Positions 23,708 to 35,592 are shown, numbered from the stretch's first letter. The stretch is 64,000 bases of DNA from Carposina sasakii (GCA_014607495.2 CP053155.1:10106001-10170000); one strand, 5' to 3'. Numbers and translations are program-made. Notes: generated by a model from the sequence alone, not told the origin.

Positions 23708-24273
23708 GCGCCCGTAGCATGGATTTGGTGAAAACGAGATATCTCACATTAAAACGTCAAATTCACAGAGCTATACAGGGTGTAACAAAAAGGGTATGTT
23801 AAGCGAAAAGCTATGTAAATAGCCCACTATAGAGAACCTATCTACAAAATTTGAGACCCGTAATCACATTTTTATTTTTCAAGATTGTATGAAAATTCCT
23901 GAGATATTTAAAAATTCTCCATATTATCGGGAAAAATAAACATGTGATTTCGGGTCTCAAATTTTGTGGATAGGTTCTCTACAGTGGGCTTACATAGCTT
24001 TTCATTTAACATACCCTTTTTGTTACACCCTGTATAATAACTAGACAAAAGACTTAGTTCGAATTTTGTGTATAAAAACGGAGTTGGGAATTAGAATAGA
24101 CACTCGTACTCAAGCTTAGACTGTATGAATTTGCCCAGATAGAAGTGCTTTGCAATCCCTTTTTACACGCAAAGTACATACACTTACATGTTTAATCATT
24201 CATTACATAGCTCTGTGAATTTGTCGCATAAATGTGAGCCATCTCGCTCTCACCAAGTTTATGCTACGGGCGC
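23708..24273. mobile_element. Fold-back element with GCGCCCGTAGCAT termini, interrupted by a TA-MITE
   Basis: Outer arms are inverted repeats of about 65 bp, from GCGCCCGTAGCAT (23,708) to ATGCTACGGGCGC (24,273), including GAGATATCTCAC and TTCACAGAGCT. A relative lies at 35,593-35,961. The TA-MITE at 23,776-24,034 splits the left half just after CAGAGC-TA. Confidence 0.75.
23776..24034. mobile_element. Fold-back TA-MITE (CAGGGTGTAACAAAA), copy 1
   Basis: 259 bp and palindromic over nearly its whole length: CAGGGTGTAACAAAAAGGGT to ACCCTTTTTGTTACACCCTG, with TA on both sides. No ORF. Sister copies lie at 31,506-31,791, 45,493-45,751 and 51,265-51,520. Confidence 0.88.
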
Positions 24274-25549
24274 AGTTTCAGATTTTTTCCTTTGTATTTA
24301 CCTAATTACTAAGTTAAAATTAATGGTAACCAAAATTGGGTAATGTTCAAATATAGCTCGATAGACTTATGGGAATATTAGATACTTTGATTGCGTCATC
24401 ATCATATGATTGATTATACTCATGGAAATAATAAGATAATAAAGTGTTACTAACTCAGCTATCAAACATATTTTTAGTAAACATGTTACGAACTAGAATA
24501 GATAAAGGAATTCATTTATCACTCATTGATACAAATATACGTTTCGGCTCGTGTCAACTATAATTCGATTAACTAATCTGTTGAGATTATTTATAACACA
24601 ATTATTTAATATTTTATATCACTAAGTGTAGTACTACGTAAGTATTTAATTTTCATATCCATACATAATTGTGTAGTTGAATTTTTTAACGTAGCGCCGT
24701 CGTGATGCGCCTATCACTAGCCTAATAAAGCCATTACTAATCTTTATAAAGCCCAGTACACATGTCAGCAAATTACATTATGTTTGCGCCAACTGGTAAA
24801 ACACACAAAAAGTGCAAATAGTTGTCACCCCTCGACATATGAGCGATTATGTCACAAGTGGCAATTCTGCGATATTTAACATTCGCAATTTGAGCACAAT
24901 CATATTCTGTCTTTGGTACCTCAAATGTTATCCTTAATTCTTTCGCTGTAAGTTCAAATTCCCACTTAAAATAGATCACATTTCATTTGTCATATGATCT
25001 ACCAAAATATTCTTTAATGCTGGCGCATTATAGCTTAGTTTTATATTATACAGACTGCAGTATAGTGCAGAGAGGTTAGCTGGTCGGAGACCCACCAGAT
25101 GTCAATGTGTGCCACCCATTGTTAACAAACATTGGTACAATTGTGCACAAAGCGTTACTTTATTATATTTGGTACAAGCAGGAGCCAAATGTCGGCTATT
25201 TGATAATTGGGTAGTCCATCTATGAAAAGGACCGAATATAGCGCTCAAATTTGTCACATCAAATAAACTTGATACTCGTAGGAACATTTGTCATACTTAG
25301 AAATATTTTTTCTTAACTTGACTAATTTCATATAGAATTTTAAGCTTTAATCAAAATTTACCATCGAAAAGTTAAGTTAAATAACTTTTCTACTGAGGCT
25401 ACTACTATCAAGATAAGATACCTATGGAAATATTTATGTCAAGTATAACAAAGAAACTTCAATAATGACTTGTAGTCCAATCAACGAGGAAATCCTTTGT
25501 AAACTTTGCAGGGTTATAAAGTAAAGTTAATAGATTACGATTTACAAAG
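24274..25549. other. Gene-free
   Basis: No gene supported; the short open frames at 24,773-24,979 and 25,102-25,287 (-) show no motif. Confidence 0.45.
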
Positions 25550-25920
25550 AATCCAGGATTTTTTCGCTTTAGAACTTTGTTTTTTTTTCCACCTAAACAA
25601 AAAATCACGTACAGATCGCTGCGGAAAATTTCTCTGTTCGAAATTCTTTCAGTATATATATATCTATTAATAACTAAAAAAAAATATTAAAATCCAGGTA
25701 TATTTCCATTTCGGAGAACAACAAATTTTTCCTAAGAAAATAATAGTAAAAAAAAGATAATTTGCAATTTGTGCCTTTCTGAAATCGAAAATTCCTGGCC
25801 TTTATTATTTATCTATAATTATTAATTTATGATAACACATACTGAAGGAATTTCAGACAGAGAAACATTGTGCAGCGATCTACATGCGATTTAAGTTCCA
25901 AATCGAAAAAATCCTGGATT
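25550..25920. mobile_element. Palindromic MITE-like element (AATCCAGGATTTTTTCG ends)
   Basis: 371 bp. The left arm (AATCCAGGATTTTTTCG, AGATCGCTGC, TCTCTGT, TTCAGTA) recurs inverted in the right arm ending AATCCTGGATT. An inner pair (AAATCCAGG / TTCCTGGCC) extends the symmetry. No ORF. Confidence 0.7.
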
Positions 25921-27295
25921 CTTTATTAATCGAAATTATTAATCGTTACTTTATCATCCTCCAAAATATTAGGAACGAAGGAATTATCATTGGGGTTAAA
26001 CCCCCCATTGATTGGACTATACTTATTAATTAATGAATACAATAGCAGATAATCAACATAGAATGTGTATCGATCAAAGATCCCGTTTATTCGTCACTAC
26101 AGTTGGGTACTCATATACCGTTAATTCATCAGTAGTGAAGCACCGCAGATCCAATGTAGGTGTATCGATAAAAAGAGATCAGAACATAATTACAAATACC
26201 GTAAGCGGGGACAGTCCTGCGACTGGTTTCCTTTCTGGACCGTGTTGTGTTGAAACTGGGCCCTTAATCGATCAGAAAGCACCGAATGGATGCACTTAAA
26301 TTCAATGAGTCTGGTGAAGTGCTTTGATTGCTTCCGTGGCGAGCGGCTCTACTGACCGATATATCGGTAAAAGTTGATGGAGTCAAAAGTGGTGCCAACG
26401 CTTGCGATGTTTTTGTGAGTAAAACTAAGCATTTTCAAAAAGTAGTAGGACTTCATCTAGTTCTGCATGAGCCAAATATTGTACTTACATTTACTTAAAG
26501 ATGACGAATCGCTAAAATTGGCGTTAGTTAAGTCGATTTTTATCAGCCATTACATATATAGGAAAGTGATATTGAATAATCGAATTCTACACTATATTAT
26601 CTCACTTTCTGTGGTTACAGAAACATGATTCATAGACTTTTTTACGATAAAAAATTGTGTTAAAGATACCTCTATTTTATCAAATTTGTTCATTTTACAG
26701 GCAAACCAGAGTGATTTAAGCCTCAATTTTTGTATCAATAGACTTGTCTAAACATACTCTAAAAACGTATAGTTGCACATTTTAAACATATTGTGTAGTT
26801 TTTAATTAAAACGCGAAAATATGTTTTCTCGCTTACGGTCTTTTAGTTTAAGCTAGTCCTCGCTCATATTTGTATGGAAATAAACGTCCCTCCATCCTCC
26901 CTCAGTCGGCCTCAGTCGGCCTACGGCCTTGATCGACGTTGGGTCTATGTCAGTCGTTTTCCCGCGCTGTTACTTTTCTCTGTCAAATTTTAACTGATTA
27001 TCTAAGGGTAAATTCATATTAGGTACTACAAAAGGAACTAGATGCGAGTATTAGGAAATCGCGGGATGCAAGATCAAACGTGGCAATCATTGAGTCTTAG
27101 GCAGTTACGAGTACTTGAGCCAATAAAATTGTTATGGCAATATTTTACCTGCATTGATGCGGGGCATTACTGGAATAACCCAGATGAGGCTTTTTTTAAA
27201 TTCTTTATTGCACGTCTAAAGGTTTGTACAGTGGCTATGCAGCATTCTCTACCAGTCAACCAATATTTGTGGTGAGAATGTACAGGTAGCGCAAT
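25921..27295. other. Gene-free
   Basis: Open frames at 26,033-26,299 and 27,042-27,275 (+) have normal-looking composition but no motif or convincing splice context. A CAGTCGGCCT repeat occurs at about 26,904-26,924. Confidence 0.4.
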
Positions 27296-27774
27296 GGACA
27301 AAACAATTTTAAAGATACGCTTAATTCTATATTTAGTACATACTTACACATAATACGACATTAGACATAGACCAGGTTCTGGACTCTCCTGTAGTGCTTA
27401 GTTACTCTCGACTTAAATACCTCCACATTAGAAGACTCCCGAATTGTTACTGGTAGATCGTTCCATAAGCAAACAGCAGTGGCAGTAGTCACAATTCAAA
27501 AGCAGCATTGTGCTCGGGCTCAGGGAGGGTTTTGTTGCGGCTAGACCGGAGTGGTCTATCGCAGGAGGAGAAGAACTCGAAACGTTCGCAAATGTATTGG
27601 GGAGCAAGAGGATGGTACAGGGTATTGAACAAGAAGGAAAGTAAGTGAAGATTACGTCGATGTCTAATATTGAGCCAGTTTAGCTGTGCACGATATTGGG
27701 ATATGTGGTCATATTTACGCAATCCAAAAATTATATCAAATACACATGTTGAGAAGGCGGTCCAACTTATCTAA

Positions 27775-28267
27775 TGTATCATTTACATTCAGCCGCTGCC
27801 GCTGCCGCTGCTGTTGCTGCGAACGTTGCTCTAAATATTTCCGCGGCAACGTCGACACGAGCGAGTGTTCACATTCAGCCTTCCTACTTCTTTATTGAAT
27901 GACTCGCAACAATGGCTGACGTCGAGATTATCGCGGTGGCAGCATATCTGCTCAGTTTAAACAATTATTTATGTATTTTGAAAAGAAAGAAAAATATAAA
28001 TTATAAATTTGGCCGTACAGAAAACAACACGTCACGTCCTTTCACGCTGGAACGCCGGCAGCAAGTGAGCGAGAATGCTGAATGTAAACACTCGCTCGCG
28101 TTCGCGTTACCGTCCTTTGACTTCCGCGCGAAAAACCGACGATAGAGGGAGCGCAGGGCAATGTCAACGGCAGCGGCAGCATCAACGCGAATCACCTGTT
28201 TACATTCTCGCGCTTCCCACTTCCCTGCTCACTTCCCGTCCCAACAGGGCTGAATGTAAATGATGCA
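27775..28267. mobile_element. PIF/Harbinger-like element inserted in the LINE
   Basis: 493 bp. Ends TGTATCATTTACATTCAGCC and (inverted) TGCATCATTTACATTCAGCC. Flanking 3-bp TAA (27,772-27,774) and TTA (28,268-28,270) fit a TWA target duplication with one change. Removing the element rejoins the LINE frame (GAG GAA CTC TTA GAT AAG). Internal ACATTCAGC motifs repeat in both orientations. Confidence 0.65.
27912..28145 (+). CDS. Short ORF inside the Harbinger-like element, possible transposase N-terminal remnant
   Basis: 77 codons from an ATG. A short acidic then hydrophobic start (MADVEIIAVAAYLLSL) is followed by a basic LKRKKN and YKFGRT. Insect Harbinger nucleases often begin with such an acidic/hydrophobic segment followed by a basic run, so this may be a remnant, but there are no catalytic residues and the downstream part overlaps the inverted-repeat structure. 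It may equally be fortuitous. Confidence 0.25.
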   Translation: MADVEIIAVAAYLLSLNNYLCILKRKKNINYKFGRTENNTSRPFTLERRQQVSENAECKHSLAFALPSFDFRAKNRR

Positions 28268-28899
28268 TTAGAGTTCCTCTGTAATATCTGGGTAGCAGAC
28301 ATCAGCATAGTCAATGATTGGGAGCAACAAAGCGTTGACTAACGTGATCTTGGCTGATATGGATAGGAAGTTCTGCATAAGTATTAGCGAACGCTTTGGC
28401 TACCCCATTCATATATGTATGTAGTACTACAACAGTATCATAGCGAACTTATACTGTTATTCTACATTTACTTAATATTACCTATGAATGCTTATTTTAT
28501 AGAATATTCCGCCGCCGCCGCCGCGCCCATCGTAATAATTGAATAGTGTGTTTTCGAGCAAAGAATATTGATAAGATATTTATTTACCCACCCGTGTCGT
28601 CGATATAATGCAGGATGAATTATAACGTTTTTTATTAACTAAAAAAAAAAATAAGTAGATACGAGTAGATTTCCACAAAGCGACGACGTCGCATTGTGAA
28701 TCGACGCCGCAGCATGTGTGGAAACCCTTAGTTACTCGTATGTGTGTCACATTTCTCTAGTCGATTTACCAACTTATTAGTAAACTGAAGATGTCGCCGT
28801 GTGTTACCGAACGAAATGATATTTCAAAGTGGTGACTGTAGTTCCTATTTCTGCCACTTTGCAGATAATTTGGCAAACGCACACATTTTAATCACTCAT

Positions 28900-29225
28900 A
28901 ATAATCCGACTAATATTATAAACGCGAAAGTTTGTGAGGATGTATGTATGTTTGTTGCTCTTTTGCGCATAAACTACTGAATGGATTTTAATGAAACTTC
29001 ACAATAATATAGCTTACATATAAGAATAACAGTGGACTTTACTAGGATTACATTTTAGTCCAACACTCTGTTACTTATATTATTTCATTTTTGTAAATAA
29101 AAATGTAATGTATTTAAGTGTAAAAAAAAATAACACATAGGCATTAACCCGGGTTAACATTTTTATCCCGGATAATTTCGACATTTTGTTTGTTCTGCAG
29201 TATGTACGATCGGGTGCGGACGGAG
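28900..29225 (+). repeat. Lepidopteran interspersed repeat (ATCCCGGATAATTTCGAC family)
   Basis: Carries GCATAAACTACTGAATGGAT and ATCCCGGATAATTTCGACAT, shared with repeats at 40,083-40,435 and 45,420-46,012. Confidence 0.55.
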
Positions 29226-30392
29226 TTGCAGGCGTTCACTAGTGTCAAATATATAGGCAAAGTGTGAACGATGAACTATCCAATTTGAATTTGGAATGAC
29301 TGTTATGTTGAAGCTTTGAAACATTGTTTGCGATCTATGTAGATTTCAAGAAATCCGTGGGACTCGCAAATTGCGTAAAACTTTTTCGAAACTTTAATAA
29401 ATAAACTCATTAGGTACATGCGTTTTGGAATTATTACTGAGCACGGAGTCACCTTAATTACCGTTTAGCTTAAAAGACTTGGTGAAACAAAGGTAGATAA
29501 TTCGATTCAACAACTTACAAGATTCTTCGCTATAGAGCAAAAGCACTTTCGATTGCAATTTATAATATGCAAAAAAAGGATACACGGCCTCGATCAGAAC
29601 CTTGCAGCGGACATGTTCGAACTTGAAAATTAACATTGTCCTTTTGGTGCAGGTGCATGGTGACGTAAAGATGGCCATGAGAATGTGTCCATTGGCCATT
29701 CTCACGCCTCCGCTAACAAACCAGTTCCAGATTAATGTGCAAGTGCCGTTACTGCAACTGCACAACCTGAATAAATATGCAAAAAACCGAACTAGTTCAG
29801 TGGGAGACAAACTCTAGTACTGCTATAAACATTGGAGCAGGTTAAGGATAAACAGTGGGGTTAGCACGAACCTCTCGATAGTCCGTAACGCTATCGTCAA
29901 ACTGTGAAATCTCATAGATTTTGTTAGCGAGCCGCTAGCGTTGCGCTGCGTAAAAAGGTTGGTGCTTACCCCACAGATGTTTGAAAATAGGTATCTAAAG
30001 ATACATTTAATTACTAGTGCTCTAGGGTGGCTATCCCTTACAGTTTTAAGTAAATTTCACCCAAGTACATATCGTAAAAGAGATTATGACCCTAATTTTT
30101 GCCAGTGAAAGACAAGATGGTGACGTCAACTTTTCCATGTCTTCTTTTCTCCGTCAAAATATTGTATATTGGTTGTAATTGTAAATAGCTAAAAAAATTC
30201 TATTTCATTTTGTCCTAAAATAGATGACACTAAGTCTCATATTTTCATGAAAATTATTTTATTTTATTTGCTAGGTAAACACCATACGAGTATCAACACC
30301 AATATGTACATGACTACATTTTCAGCGTTACTGCGCTTCAATACAATATTTTACTGCATACAAAAATGTTAGTTCTAAAAATAAAAACATAA
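29226..30392. other. Gene-free
   Basis: Open frames overlap on both strands at 29,454-29,817 (118 codons -, 71 codons +). Neither shows a known motif and both are poorly supported. Confidence 0.4.
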
Positions 30393-31156
30393 AAAACAAG
30401 CACTTATATGTCCGGTGGGCTAGAATTCTGTAATATTATTATGGAATGAATATTGAAGAACATAAAATATTTTCTAATGATCGTAACACAACAACTGAAC
30501 AGATCCATTGAAATATTAGCTTGGCTGTCTGATAATGAATCCCGACTATTCAGTATAATATTATAGAAGGTTTTTGGATTTTTTAAATTATGTATTTTTT
30601 ATTTTGTACTTTTTTGTTATGAGTACCAAGCTACTAATAGGTACGCTTCAAGAAACACGTTGAACATGCTCGGCAGCAAGAAGTTTTCGTCTTGCTGCTG
30701 TCTAAAAACTTATATGTGAGAATGGTTGTTACGCTACTTTCAATCGATATAGATCCTAAACGGTTAGTCAAATCGAAAAATGTTGAGAGAAACCTAAAAA
30801 TGATTTTTAATACCTATTCAACGATACCCCACTCGATATAGCTTGTCGACTCTAATTTTTTTCATTTTCACAAAATGGCGTCCAGTAGTCACCATATTGG
30901 ATTTTCACAAACGTCATGTCTTTAGTGACACTCACCGGACTAAGAGGAATCGATTGACGCATGAATCATAAAAATCGGCCGAGGCATTTGGTCTGTGTAG
31001 TGCTTCAAAGGAACATACAAACATACATATATAGATACAATGGGGTTGACATACCCCCTTGGGTAAAAACCCCCTTTTAAAAATTAGAATAAAAAAAATA
31101 TATACATACATAGGCTGTTAAACACAATACCACTCCTTTGCGTTGTGCAGTCGGGT
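30393..31156 (-). mobile_element. ACCCGACTGCG-TIR DNA element, copy 2
   Basis: Inverted relative to copy 1. Right end is a diverged GTGCAGTCGGGT (to 31,156); internal AAGAAGTTTTCGTCTTGCTG and ATGGCGTCCAGTAGTC match the family. The left part (30,393-30,560) keeps only one arm of the hairpin (AAGCACTTATATGTCCGGTG). Confidence 0.7.
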
Positions 31157-31505
31157 AAAAATCAGCACCAAAGTGAATTAATAGTTTCCCACATAAATGA
31201 ATAACAAATTGCGGAAGCGCGTGCAAGCCGTGATTGCAATTATGCAGTCAAATCAATAGCGGACAAAACTACACTGAATTACCATAAAATCAGTCCCACA
31301 CCTACCGGCGTCAATTGTCTAAAACGAGGGTAGCCGTGGGACTGCCCAACCGGAAGTAGTGTTTACTCGGATAAATTCAAGTCAGTTTCACTTCTTTTTT
31401 AATTGCAGTGTGTCAATTAACTTGTTTTTGGTAATCTGTTGAATTCTATTATGATTTTTTCAATTTTAAATTACAGCTACAGCTGCCGGATGCCGCAGAT
31501 TGATA

Positions 31506-31791
31506 TACAGAATGTAACAGAAAGGCATACCCTTTCTAGCTAAGCTAGCGAAAAGCCATGTTAATAGCCCACTATAGAGAAACTATTTCCAAAATTTGAG
31601 ACTCAAAATCACATATATATTTTTAAAGATTGTATGAACATTCCCGAGTTGTTTAGAAATTCATTTTTTCAATTCTCCACACTATCTTGAAAAACAAATA
31701 TGTAATTTCGAGTCTGAAATTTTGTGGGTAAATTCCTTTTAGCGGGCTAATATAGATTTTCGCTTAACATACCCCTTTTGTTAAACCCTAC
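31506..31791. mobile_element. Fold-back TA-MITE, copy 2 (diverged)
   Basis: Degenerate version of the 259-bp element: AATGTAACAGAAAGG at left, CTTAACATACCCCTTTTG at right, central ATTGTATGAACATTCC. More mutated than the other copies, so older. Confidence 0.7.
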
Positions 31792-31899
31792 ATAGAACTC
31801 CTATTAGTATATGAAATCTTTGAAAAAAAGATATCTTAATGGCAAAGGTAGCTGTTATAATAGGGTATACCTATTATAGTAGAACTTTTTAAGTAATAA

Positions 31900-33400
31900 T
31901 TTTATATTGCATAACAACTAATAGCATAAACCTCTTTTCGCAGAATATCGTTTGGCATTAACTCATTTAGCATACATTGAAACCCATATTTCTGTAAGTC
32001 AGAATTATCTGTACGCATAATTTTGGTATCCATAATAATCACAATGTATAATCATCACATCGCAGAAAGTTCAAAACCAGATTCATCTTTTGGCATATAT
32101 TTCTTATCCATAACTATTTAAAAGTAGAACCATCATTTCGAACCATAATGCTTACAGCAAGAATCATCTTTTATGATTATTGCAACACTTTTCTAATCAG
32201 GCGTTATCATTTTTACTATTGCTATTTGTTGGAGGTAGTAATAGTCTGATTACACAGAATGTGGGTACCTTAAAGCAATAGGAGCTAATATAAGATTAGT
32301 ATAATTTTATTTTCTGATTAATTTAATTGTTTTTTTTTCTAATAATTGTAATAAATAAAAGTTGATTTAATGATAATTATTTGGTTTTTATATCCTTGCC
32401 CATGAGAGCATGTTCGTTTCTGGCACTCGCCGGCCGCTGCCGCGGCACGCTCGCTTCGCTCGCTCGGCTCGTGCATAAGAGGTCACAGTTCTAACCTAAC
32501 CTAACCTACGCATTTTTAAAGAAGAAAGTAACCCAATCTATATTATTCTAATTGAAATTCTATGATCTTCATAGTATGCCTAGTTAAATTATGCCAAATA
32601 ATCTGTACTCTAAATGAACGTTATGCTAAATGATATTATACAAAATTATAACTATGCCAAAGGTAAATATGCCAATAAAAATTCTACTATCTTAAATGTA
32701 TGCCATTCTAAATTCGGTCATAAGCACATTATACCTAAAAATATTTATGTCAAATATTTTTTATGCCTAATAAATGATCGACTAAAGAAGTTTCTGCGAA
32801 GTCAGTTATCCCAAATAGGTTTCGGAGTATCAAGTTTCTACCAAATAGACCGCCCCCGTTATAATAATTTACTTATTATATTAGTAGACCTAAATAAAAC
32901 TTTTCCCGTTACTTATGTGTGTAACTTTTTCCGGAAAGTCCATTCAGAATCTTGGCGATCTTAAAACTAACAGCTAACTAACTAACTACTGTTAGTTTTA
33001 CTAATTTGCCTGCAAAACATTAAACAGTATTAGCAACGGTACCATTACATACATAATCTGTTGATTTCTACAAATAATTATGTTTTGGAGAACTGTTGTC
33101 TTACTCTTGATTTTAATTTCGCTCTATTCAAATTGGAATTTCAAAATCTCAAGGATTAGCTTTTAAAATTTGGCGCTAATATCCAGCCCAAAAGTTTATG
33201 TTTGTATGGAAATTTCAATCCGAACGATTTGATTTCTAGAGTAGATACTCGTAATGGCCTCCGACTGACGAACTGCACCGATTCGATTAACGATTACGAC
33301 TCCTTTTGATGTCTCTGTGCATTGTTCTGGATATCCAGGTTTACGCTGGAGTTCGAATAAAACATATAACGCGCTCGTAAAGTCTGAAAATTATAGAGTA
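31900..33400. other. AT-rich repeat-derived region
   Basis: Recurring GCATA/GCCAA/TATGCC motifs from 31,925 to 32,830 suggest decayed repeat sequence; the 116-codon ORF at 32,614-32,964 (+) is built from it and is not a gene. At 32,395-32,510 is a GC-rich block (CTCGCCGGCCGCTGCCGCGG, CTCGCTTCGCTCGCTCGG) followed by CTAACCTAACCTAACCTACG. It is related to the interior of the MITE at 60,123-60,409. Confidence 0.5.
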
Positions 33401-33419
33401 GATTGCAATGATATAAGCA

Positions 33420-33500
33420 CAGGTTTACATTTGTTTGTATTACACAATCTGGCACGCGGAATGCAGAGGTCGTGGGTTCGATTCCCACCCGGGTGAGGAA
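33420..33500 (+). repeat. tRNA-like relic
   Basis: Keeps a T-arm/B box (GTGGGTTCGATTCCCAC, 33,472-33,488) but no pairing D arm or acceptor stem, so it is a SINE head or dead tRNA. The 33,294-33,539 (-) ORF runs through it. Confidence 0.5.
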
Positions 33501-33692
33501 TTTTTTCCATTTCTTTATTAATAATTTTATATTACACAATTATTTAGCGGATTTATTTATAGGCTAAAGAAAGAAAGTACCTTGCATGACGTCCGGATAT
33601 TAAATCTGGCTGGATCTGGATTATGTGATGTTTAGACGGTTTTAAGACAAGAATTCAAGATAAATGTTCACAAACTTATTTAACTTTAATTA

Positions 33693-33698
33693 TTTATT
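33693..33698 (-). promoter_or_regulatory. Candidate poly(A) signal AATAAA for the terminal exon at 33,953-34,098
   Basis: AATAAA on the minus strand, 255 nt beyond the TGA. Confidence 0.35.
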
Positions 33699-33952
33699 AA
33701 GGCAACACAACAGACAAAGTAAAAATATTTAACGTCTCAGAACAGTACAGTTTTTACCCTAACTTAGTGTCCTAGGCGTGTATGCACAATTAATTTCAAG
33801 CTTAATCGAAACAGTAACATTACAAAATTATTAATAAAGTAGCATTACAACAAAAAATATATACTAATATATTCCTTCTACCACTGCTATATACTAACAT
33901 ACTATGTGCAACTTCAATAAAAAACAAGACTGAATGTAAAATACAATTACGT

Positions 33953-34098
33953 TCATGTACATGACGTAGTGATGATGTTACCTACATTAAGTTTAGTATG
34001 ATCAGCTCCTTGTAATAGGTACTTATTCACTAATTCTAATTTTTCATCGACAGGTATGGATAGTTGCGATAACATGTTAACGTAATACGGTACTGATT
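33953..34098 (-). CDS. Candidate terminal coding exon, protein not recognised
   Basis: Minus strand: acceptor ATTCTATTTCAG, then a 146-nt exon entering in phase 1 (AA completes a codon), open for 47 codons and ending TGA. It contains SVPYYVNMLSQLSIPVDEKL and LLQGADHTKLNVGNIITTSC. AATAAA lies 255 nt past the stop (33,693-33,698), giving a plausible 3' UTR. The amphipathic, Leu/Val/Asp/Lys-rich composition looks coded. I cannot name the family. Upstream exons would lie to the right; 52,553-52,639 leaves in the matching phase but is 18 kb away. Confidence 0.4.
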
Positions 34099-34309
34099 CT
34101 GAAATAGAATCATATGATTACTTAGTAATATTTGTAATAAGAATTTTGCACACATATCCGAGTATGTGTTATAAAGCAGGTAATAACAACTTTCATATCA
34201 ACATATAATTTGCCTTTTATCAAAAGTATCAGATAATATCACCGCGCGGTGCCGGCAGAGTAGAATCTTGTACCACCCCATGACTGCTTGTGGGTATAGT
34301 ACGAGGCGA

Positions 34310-34560
34310 TTAAGGGTTTCCGGGAGGTGGGCAGTATCGCCTCCCGCGCTGACAACATAGTCCAAAAATCAAACTGCGGTCACCAACCCGCCTGCCCAGC
34401 GTGACTATAGGCAATTAGGTTTTACCTGAAATTATCCCAGTTTGCGGGAAGTTACCCCAGCCCGATCAGGACGCCGAGCCCTGCCTGCTTCCTAAAGGAA
34501 TATTTTACTGACCGCCGCCTTCATCCATTCCATCCACTTCATGCATTCCAGCCAACCAGC
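34310..34560. repeat. SINE-like repeat copy (GGGAGGTGGGCAG...GCCTGCCC) and flanking repeat
   Basis: TCCGGGAGGTGGGCAGTATC and CAACCCGCCTGCCCAG match the repeat at 57,661-57,850; a second GC-rich segment (CCGATCAGGACGCCGAGC) follows. Confidence 0.6.
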
Positions 34561-34687
34561 TTATGCGAGGTAGTAGACTAAAAATAGTTGTAGAAGTGAT
34601 ACAGGAATTTGTAAAAGAAGTAGTTCAAATGATACACCCCTTTATGTCTGCTCCCTCAGGTCTCACAAGTGTAAGCGAGGAAACACG

Positions 34688-34719
34688 GTTCTCGAGAGAG
34701 CTCTTACTCTCTCGAGAAC
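34688..34719. repeat. Perfect 13-bp inverted repeat
   Basis: GTTCTCGAGAGAG and CTCTCTCGAGAAC separated by 6 bp. A hairpin of unknown role. Confidence 0.7.
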
Positions 34720-35592
34720 ATACTTGGTAGCTACGTGCGTGATTAAAGGCATAAAGGCCCTGCACTGGATACTGCGATGTAAGATGTAAGTGGATACGCA
34801 CCAGGCGGGAACCGAACCCGTGTCTTCACGTAGCTCACTGGCACGCTCTGCTGATCAAAGGTGACCGCTTTGTCCAGGTGGAGGGCTATTGTGTTTCCTT
34901 CGTTATAAAGATGATATTTTTAATTTTATTATAGTACTTTTATTTTAGAACACAATTATTACTATAAGTAGAGCTCGTAATCCAGGTTACCAATTACGTC
35001 GAATAGAAAATAATATTTCTTAGATCTTATAGTGCACCTAGCATTTATCCTGAGGACTTACATATTAAAACTTTATTAAAGTCTGCTTTTATACCATTTA
35101 AATTTTATAAGTGCACTTCAAATCAATTAGACCTAGTAACTAGGCTAGTAGTAATACAGTAGCGCAGTAAAGTAAGGAAAATCTCTATGGGCAAATTACT
35201 TAAATAAAGGCAGAACAATAGAGGAAGAACGAAAAGGAGATGCCATGAATAAATAATATAGACCTACTGCTAATAATGTAGAGTACGTAGCACACTTTAA
35301 GTCCATCGCCAGTTATAGATACTAACTGCTCAAACAGTTATCTATGACTGCTTCAAGATTTTGACTCTTGACTGCAAGAGCGGTCCGTGTATATTGTTCA
35401 CTAGGTACCTACTACAATTGGTCGAGCAGTCCGTGAATGGCGGGCCTTACATTCCTCTTCCACTTTATAATTATAATAGTCTATGCGCACACAATTTTTC
35501 AATACTTAATACAATTTATGCCTAACAACCCAGGACTTGAACAGGTACCTTCCGGAATGGCAGAGAAGGCGAAAGACCACAAGGTGTGGTCT

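Larger units (their letters stand above)
27330..28390 (-). pseudogene. LINE reverse-transcriptase C-terminal fragment, split by a DNA transposon
   Basis: On the minus strand, 28,375-28,270 reads FLSISAKITLVNALLLPIID and YADVCYPDITEE. After the inserted element, 27,771-27,330 reads KLDRLLNMCI, RKYDHISQYRAQLNWLNIRH, RRNLHLLSFLFNTLYHPLAP, RPLRSSRNKTL and LWNDLPVTIRESSNVEVFKS. This order (LNWLPIRHRR, then LYNILY, RPLRS, LWNSLP) is characteristic of the C-terminus of CR1/Jockey-type LINE ORF2. Frameshifts and stops show it is dead. The catalytic YADD region is not present. Confidence 0.82.

Noticed and set aside
29454..29817. 118-codon minus ORF overlapping a 71-codon plus ORF
   Set aside because: Neither has a known motif or splice context; open on both strands, so likely chance.
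32614..32964. 116-codon ORF
   Set aside because: Low-complexity Asn/Lys/Tyr/Ile composition built from recurring TATGCC-type AT-rich motifs of a decayed repeat.
33420..33500. Possible second tRNA gene
   Set aside because: Only the T arm/B box is intact; no acceptor or D stem pairing.
34795..34870. tRNA-like segment with CGGGAACCGAACCCG
   Set aside because: Minus-strand B box only; stems do not fold convincingly, probably a SINE head relic.
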